Below, one piece after another: positions 60,963 through 64,000 of a stretch of DNA of 64,000 nucleotides. A program made the position numbers and the translations under genes. Location of the stretch: positions 1-64,000 of the forward strand of contig JBLHRR010000012.1 of assembly GCA_047626155.1 (NCBI GenBank). Direction: 5' to 3'. Below the pieces are notes generated by a model. The model saw nothing but the letters and a program-made list of their open reading frames with translations, did no database searches and had not been told where the DNA came from. This DNA comes from CALGLS01 sp047626155. GTDB taxonomy: Bacteria; Bacteroidota; Bacteroidia; Chitinophagales; Saprospiraceae. Position 1 is the first letter of the stretch; every line of letters starts with the position of its first letter.

Positions 60963-60971
60963 CTAGGAAGT

Positions 60972-62267
60972 ATGAGTAAAACCAAATACATCAAATGGCT
61001 GTATGAAGAACTGCCTCAATTGGTATCCAAAGGCCTTTTGCCGGAGGATACTGCGAAGCAGTTAAAGAATTACTATGGCGAAATTGACGAAAAGCCACCT
61101 TACGATATTGCACTTCTGCTAGCAGCGGTTCTTGGCGCAGTACTGATAGGGGGTGGCGTCATTTTGTTATTTGCGCATAATTGGGATCAGTTCTCCCGCC
61201 CCGTCCGAACGTTCTTGAGTTTTGCTCCTTTGGTTATTGCACAAGTAATTTATGGCTATGTCTTTTTCAAAAAGAGTAAAAGCACGCCTTGGATAGAAGC
61301 CTCTTCTGCATTCCTGATGCTGATGCTGGCCGCTTGTATTGCATTGATTTCACAGACCTATCACGTTCAAGGACAGTTTGAAGACTTCCTACTCGTGTGG
61401 ATGTTGTTATCTATTCCTTTATTGTATTTGATGAATGCTACGTTGCCAGCTATATTTTACTTGGTTGGTATCTCTAGTTGGGTGTTGAACGTAGGATCGA
61501 CTCAATCGTATTGGTATTGGTTGTTGCTCCTAGCAGCGGTGCCTCACTTATGGCGAAATATGCAAGGGGACAAAGAAATAGTGCGGGCTCGCTTATTGGG
61601 TTGGGCTTTTGCATTGACTTTTCCATGGGCCTTTTCTCAGCTTTTGGATTACAGGTTAGATATGATCAACCTTGTGGCTTTAGGCATTTTTTCTGCGCTG
61701 TTTTATTTGTTGGGGGAGCGTATTTACCCGGAGAAAACATCGTTACAAAAGAAACCCTTTCAATTTGTCACCGTTTGTATTTCTTTTGTTATGTTGATGG
61801 TGTTGGGCTATGATTGGCCAGGGGTAAACGACTATCCCCAGGAAGGTGTCTCTGAAAAACGAATTACTTTTATTATAGCAACAATCTTAGCAACGGCAGG
61901 CTACTTCTATCTGGCTTTTCAAGATTGGAAAACAGGCCGACGTTTGAATTATTTCATGTTATTACTACCTGTAGTTCTTCTTGTAGGACAATTGTTTAAT
62001 ATGATGGGTTCGTCAACGCTCGCTATTATATTGGCGAATGTTTACCTTTTTGGTTTTGGTGTTTATTATATCAAATATGGTATTCAAAAACATCGAATTT
62101 CATTAGTCAATCTAGGAATGTTCTTTATCTCCGCTTTGATCGTAGCCCGGTTTTTTGATACCGATTGGGGCTTTGTAGTCAAAGGATTAATCTTTATTTT
62201 CCTGGGTATTGGATTTCTATGGGTAAATTTGTTCTTGTCAAAAAAGATAAAAGCAGAGGCCCAATAG
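60972..62267 (+). CDS. DUF2157 membrane protein
   Basis: This 431-residue protein has a short cytoplasmic N-terminus (LYEELPQLVSKGLLPEDTAK) followed by about eleven membrane segments. LAAVLGAVLIGGGVILLFAH and NWDQFSRPVRTFLSFAPLVI are the family hallmark. Function unknown. The start codon comes about 10 bases after the right-end remnant of the hairpin element. Confidence 0.9.
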   Translation: MSKTKYIKWLYEELPQLVSKGLLPEDTAKQLKNYYGEIDEKPPYDIALLLAAVLGAVLIGGGVILLFAHNWDQFSRPVRTFLSFAPLVIAQVIYGYVFFKKSKSTPWIEASSAFLMLMLAACIALISQTYHVQGQFEDFLLVWMLLSIPLLYLMNATLPAIFYLVGISSWVLNVGSTQSYWYWLLLLAAVPHLWRNMQGDKEIVRARLLGWAFALTFPWAFSQLLDYRLDMINLVALGIFSALFYLLGERIYPEKTSLQKKPFQFVTVCISFVMLMVLGYDWPGVNDYPQEGVSEKRITFIIATILATAGYFYLAFQDWKTGRRLNYFMLLLPVVLLVGQLFNMMGSSTLAIILANVYLFGFGVYYIKYGIQKHRISLVNLGMFFISALIVARFFDTDWGFVVKGLIFIFLGIGFLWVNLFLSKKIKAEAQ

Positions 62268-62689
62268 TGAGAGGAGGACTGCTAAGTTCAGAGAGATTTC
62301 GGGTCGACAGGTCTGATCTAAAATGTCAATAAAAAACCGCCAGCAGACGCAGACAGACTGGTGGAAATTAAAATTCCCCTCAATACGCGAAACTAAAATC
62401 TGACTTCTAATTTTTTTCACAACTAATTTTTTTAAAAAATAAGGTAGTTTAGAATTTAACAGCTCCGCGTAATTAGAGAGGTCCCACACTTCCTACGGGA
62501 AATATAACAGTTAACAGCTGAACAGTTCCATCGGAAGAATAAACCCATTTGTAGAAAACAATAAGGACTTCAGCTTGTTTTTTAAGTAGTCCTGTAAGAA
62601 AGCGCTCAAAATAACTACCTTTAGGACTATTCTATATACTCACGTTTTGTGAAATAATAAACGTACATATAAAACAAAATAACATAATT
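62268..62689. other. Upstream region of the prohibitin gene
   Basis: No gene is visible. It has an AACAGTTAACAGCTGAACAG stretch (62506-62525) of the CTGCCAACTGC repeat family. A TACCTTTA box lies at 62616-62623, a weak -7 candidate for the prohibitin gene. Confidence 0.45.
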
Positions 62690-63508
62690 ATGAATCAAGG
62701 AAAATTAATGACAATGGCGATCTTAGCTGTGATCGCCTTAATATTTGTCGTCGGGCTTTCGAACAGTTTGTTTATGACCATCGAGCCGGGGCAGAAAGGG
62801 ATCCTCTTTAAGCGTTTCGCTGGTGGTTTGGAAAAGGAACACGTATATGGCCAGGGCTTCCACGTTATCGCGCCATGGAACAGAATGATTGTTTATGATG
62901 TACGAATCCAGGAAGCTTTTGAAAAAATGTCTGTATTGTCAAAAAATGGTTTGACTATTTCTGTGGAGTTATCTTACCGTTACCAACCAGAAGCGAATAA
63001 GGTCGGATTTTTACACGATGAAATTGGTCCCGGTTATCTGGAACGAATCATCAAACCCGAAATCAGATCAGCAACTAGAGAGGTAATCGGAAAGTATTTA
63101 CCAGAAGAATTGTACTCAACCAAAAGAGAGGCAATTCAAGAGGAAATCTTTCAACGTACTTTCCAAAACGCAGGTAAGAAAAATATAGTTGTTGATGCCG
63201 TTTTGATTAGAGAAGTAGCGTTACCGCAAAAGCTGAAGTCTGCAATCGAGCAGAAACTAGAGGAAGAGCAGTTGTCTTTCCAATATGAATTTAGACTGGA
63301 TAGAGAACGTAAAGAGGCGGAAAGAAAAATTATCGAAGCACAAGCAAAAGCAGATGCCAACCAAATCTTGAACGCGTCACTGACAGATAAGATCCTTATG
63401 GATAAAGGAATTGAAGCAACGCTGGAATTGGCCATGTCACCTAACTCTAAAGTAGTCATCGTTGGTGGTGGCGAAAATGGAGGATTGCCGTTGATCTTGG
63501 GTAATTAA
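62690..63508 (+). CDS. Prohibitin family protein (SPFH domain)
   Basis: This 272-residue protein has an N-terminal membrane anchor (about 8-30, MAILAVIALIFVVGLSNSLF). The SPFH/band-7 domain follows (about 32-210, IEPGQKGILFKRFAGGLEKE, YGQGFHVIAPWNRMIVYDVR), then a charged coiled coil (about 190-235) and a Gly-rich tail. Bacterial prohibitins form membrane-attached rings; a role in protease control, as for HflKC, is the usual guess. A terminator follows. With flotillin this is the second SPFH protein in the window. Confidence 0.93.
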   Translation: MNQGKLMTMAILAVIALIFVVGLSNSLFMTIEPGQKGILFKRFAGGLEKEHVYGQGFHVIAPWNRMIVYDVRIQEAFEKMSVLSKNGLTISVELSYRYQPEANKVGFLHDEIGPGYLERIIKPEIRSATREVIGKYLPEELYSTKREAIQEEIFQRTFQNAGKKNIVVDAVLIREVALPQKLKSAIEQKLEEEQLSFQYEFRLDRERKEAERKIIEAQAKADANQILNASLTDKILMDKGIEATLELAMSPNSKVVIVGGGENGGLPLILGN

Positions 63509-63549
63509 GAAGTGTATTGTTCTTGTAACAATTAGAATACAAATATTAA

Positions 63550-63581
63550 AAATGGCTCGGATTTAAATCCGGGCCATTTTT
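63550..63581 (+). terminator. Terminator of the prohibitin gene
   Basis: AAAATGGCTCGGATTT pairs with AAATCCGGGCCATTTT, followed by TTATTTT. It lies 42 bases after the stop. Confidence 0.8.
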
Positions 63582-63827
63582 TATTTTAGAAAGGTCATGA
63601 ATTCGCCCGACGACTCGAAGTAGTTGGACAAAGAGAGGTCATGGAATTTAGAATGAATCGCGAATGAATCAAAAGAGGAGGAACCTTCCCCTGTCATTAC
63701 GAGCGAGTCGAGGAATAAGGGTTGATCAGGGTTTCCCACTTGTGTGAATTAATATAAGATGGCGCATATCAAGGGAACCCTGATCTGCCTATCTACCCTG
63801 ATCTACCCACTATAAATGACGGAGTAC
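63582..63827. other. Intergenic stretch without visible gene
   Basis: I see no coding frame or recognised element between the prohibitin terminator and hairpin-element copy I. Confidence 0.4.
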
Positions 63828-63911
63828 CAAACAACTATATAAATCACTCTCCCTGTGGTCGTTTTGATTTACATAATTATTTCCAAATCGGGATTTAATT
63901 TTTCGTTGTTA
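63828..63911 (-). repeat. Hairpin element copy I (left end, arms and loop)
   Basis: On the minus strand the left end is TAACAACGAAAAATTAA and the loop AAACGACCACAGGGAGAG. Eighteen arm positions pair in sequence, several of them G-T, and with bases changed relative to copy B. The outer arm and right end are missing. It starts 18 bases after the stop of the gene at the window edge. Confidence 0.8.
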
Positions 63912-63929
63912 CTTTGAATAAAACAACCA

Positions 63930-64000
63930 CTACAACTTAACCGCCTCCAAAATAAACCCAGTCTCCCCAGCTCGCAATCGATATTTAAAACTCATCGCCT
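63930..64000 (-). CDS. C-terminal end of an unidentified gene, cut by the window
   Basis: A minus-strand frame enters from beyond base 64000 and ends at TAG (63930-63932). The last residues read MSFKYRLRAGETGFILEAVKL. It is too short for a family call. Base composition and the adjacent element support a real gene end. Confidence 0.5.
   Translation of the reverse strand, partial: AMSFKYRLRAGETGFILEAVKL

Noticed and set aside
4359..63911. Hairpin elements as integron attC sites
   Set aside because: They are scattered, not in a cassette array; no integrase is seen and the attC core pattern does not fit the ends.
1..64000. CRISPR arrays, rRNA, tRNA, transposases, phage genes
   Set aside because: None found on reading both strands; the repeats present lack the spacing or coding content of these.

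Overview
The window reads as a chromosomal piece of a Bacteroidota bacterium, most likely from the Saprospiria (Lewinella/Haliscomenobacter-like). The signs are type IX secretion (T9SS) sorting tails of both type A and type B, a PorE-like T9SS protein, VCBS/FG-GAP and PKD surface proteins, a sigma factor next to an anti-sigma/beta-barrel gene, A-rich leaders rather than Shine-Dalgarno sites, and promoters of the Bacteroidota form TTTG-N19-TAnnTTTG. No tRNA, rRNA, CRISPR array, transposase, integrase or phage gene was seen. The family assignments are recalled from sequence features, not from a database search.

Layout. 0-7 kb: a PKD/T9SS protein with a frameshifted tail, a flotillin/NfeD-like pair, an ECF sigma factor with its membrane/barrel partner, and a TrhA (hemolysin III) protein. 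7-15 kb: a PLP enzyme, a PorE-like protein, purN, ribosomal protein L31, an ArsR-SRPBCC regulator with a perfect palindromic operator, and YraN. 15-24 kb: an EAD11-like coiled-coil membrane protein, two neighbouring phosphoglucose isomerases of different families, an FG-GAP T9SS protein and an acyl-CoA oxidase. 24-28 kb: two small membrane-anchored cassettes, a GH73 glucosaminidase, and a gene interrupted by an in-frame amber codon. 28-33 kb: an AraC regulator, a GH63-type glycosylglycerate hydrolase, a sodium/solute symporter and a glycerate kinase, which together look like a glucosyl- or mannosylglycerate catabolic cluster. 33-37 kb: a three-gene glycosyltransferase operon. 37-52 kb: a beta-helix lipoprotein, two histidine kinases, an alpha-oxoamine synthase behind a Pho-box-like array, a UMF1-type MFS protein, RimK, DUF1573 and DUF1761 proteins, a LamG/type B T9SS protein and EbfC. 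52-64 kb: metF, an M14 peptidase, a leucine-rich-repeat protein, fumarylacetoacetase, PepSY, DUF2279 and DUF2157 proteins, and a prohibitin.

The most striking non-coding signal is a dispersed hairpin element of about 120 bp, with six copies of the full or near-full design and three partial ones (4359, 7150, 12901, 34290, 38883, 48992, 58919, 60941, 63828). It has conserved AT-rich ends (TAACAACGAAAAATTAA ... TTATTTTTTGTGTAATA) and, in most copies, an 18-nt apical loop (AAACGACCACAGGGAGAG). The stem arms differ between copies but always re-pair, which points to selection on the fold. Three copies end a few bases before a start codon. One forms the 3' end of the sigma-factor gene and one is read through as codons of a glycosyltransferase. 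A second inverted-repeat family (24095, 50657), a GTAGCG..GGTTACC box found six times in intergenic DNA, a GC-rich CTCTGCGG inverted repeat and several long palindromes show that the intergenic space is rich in structured repeats.
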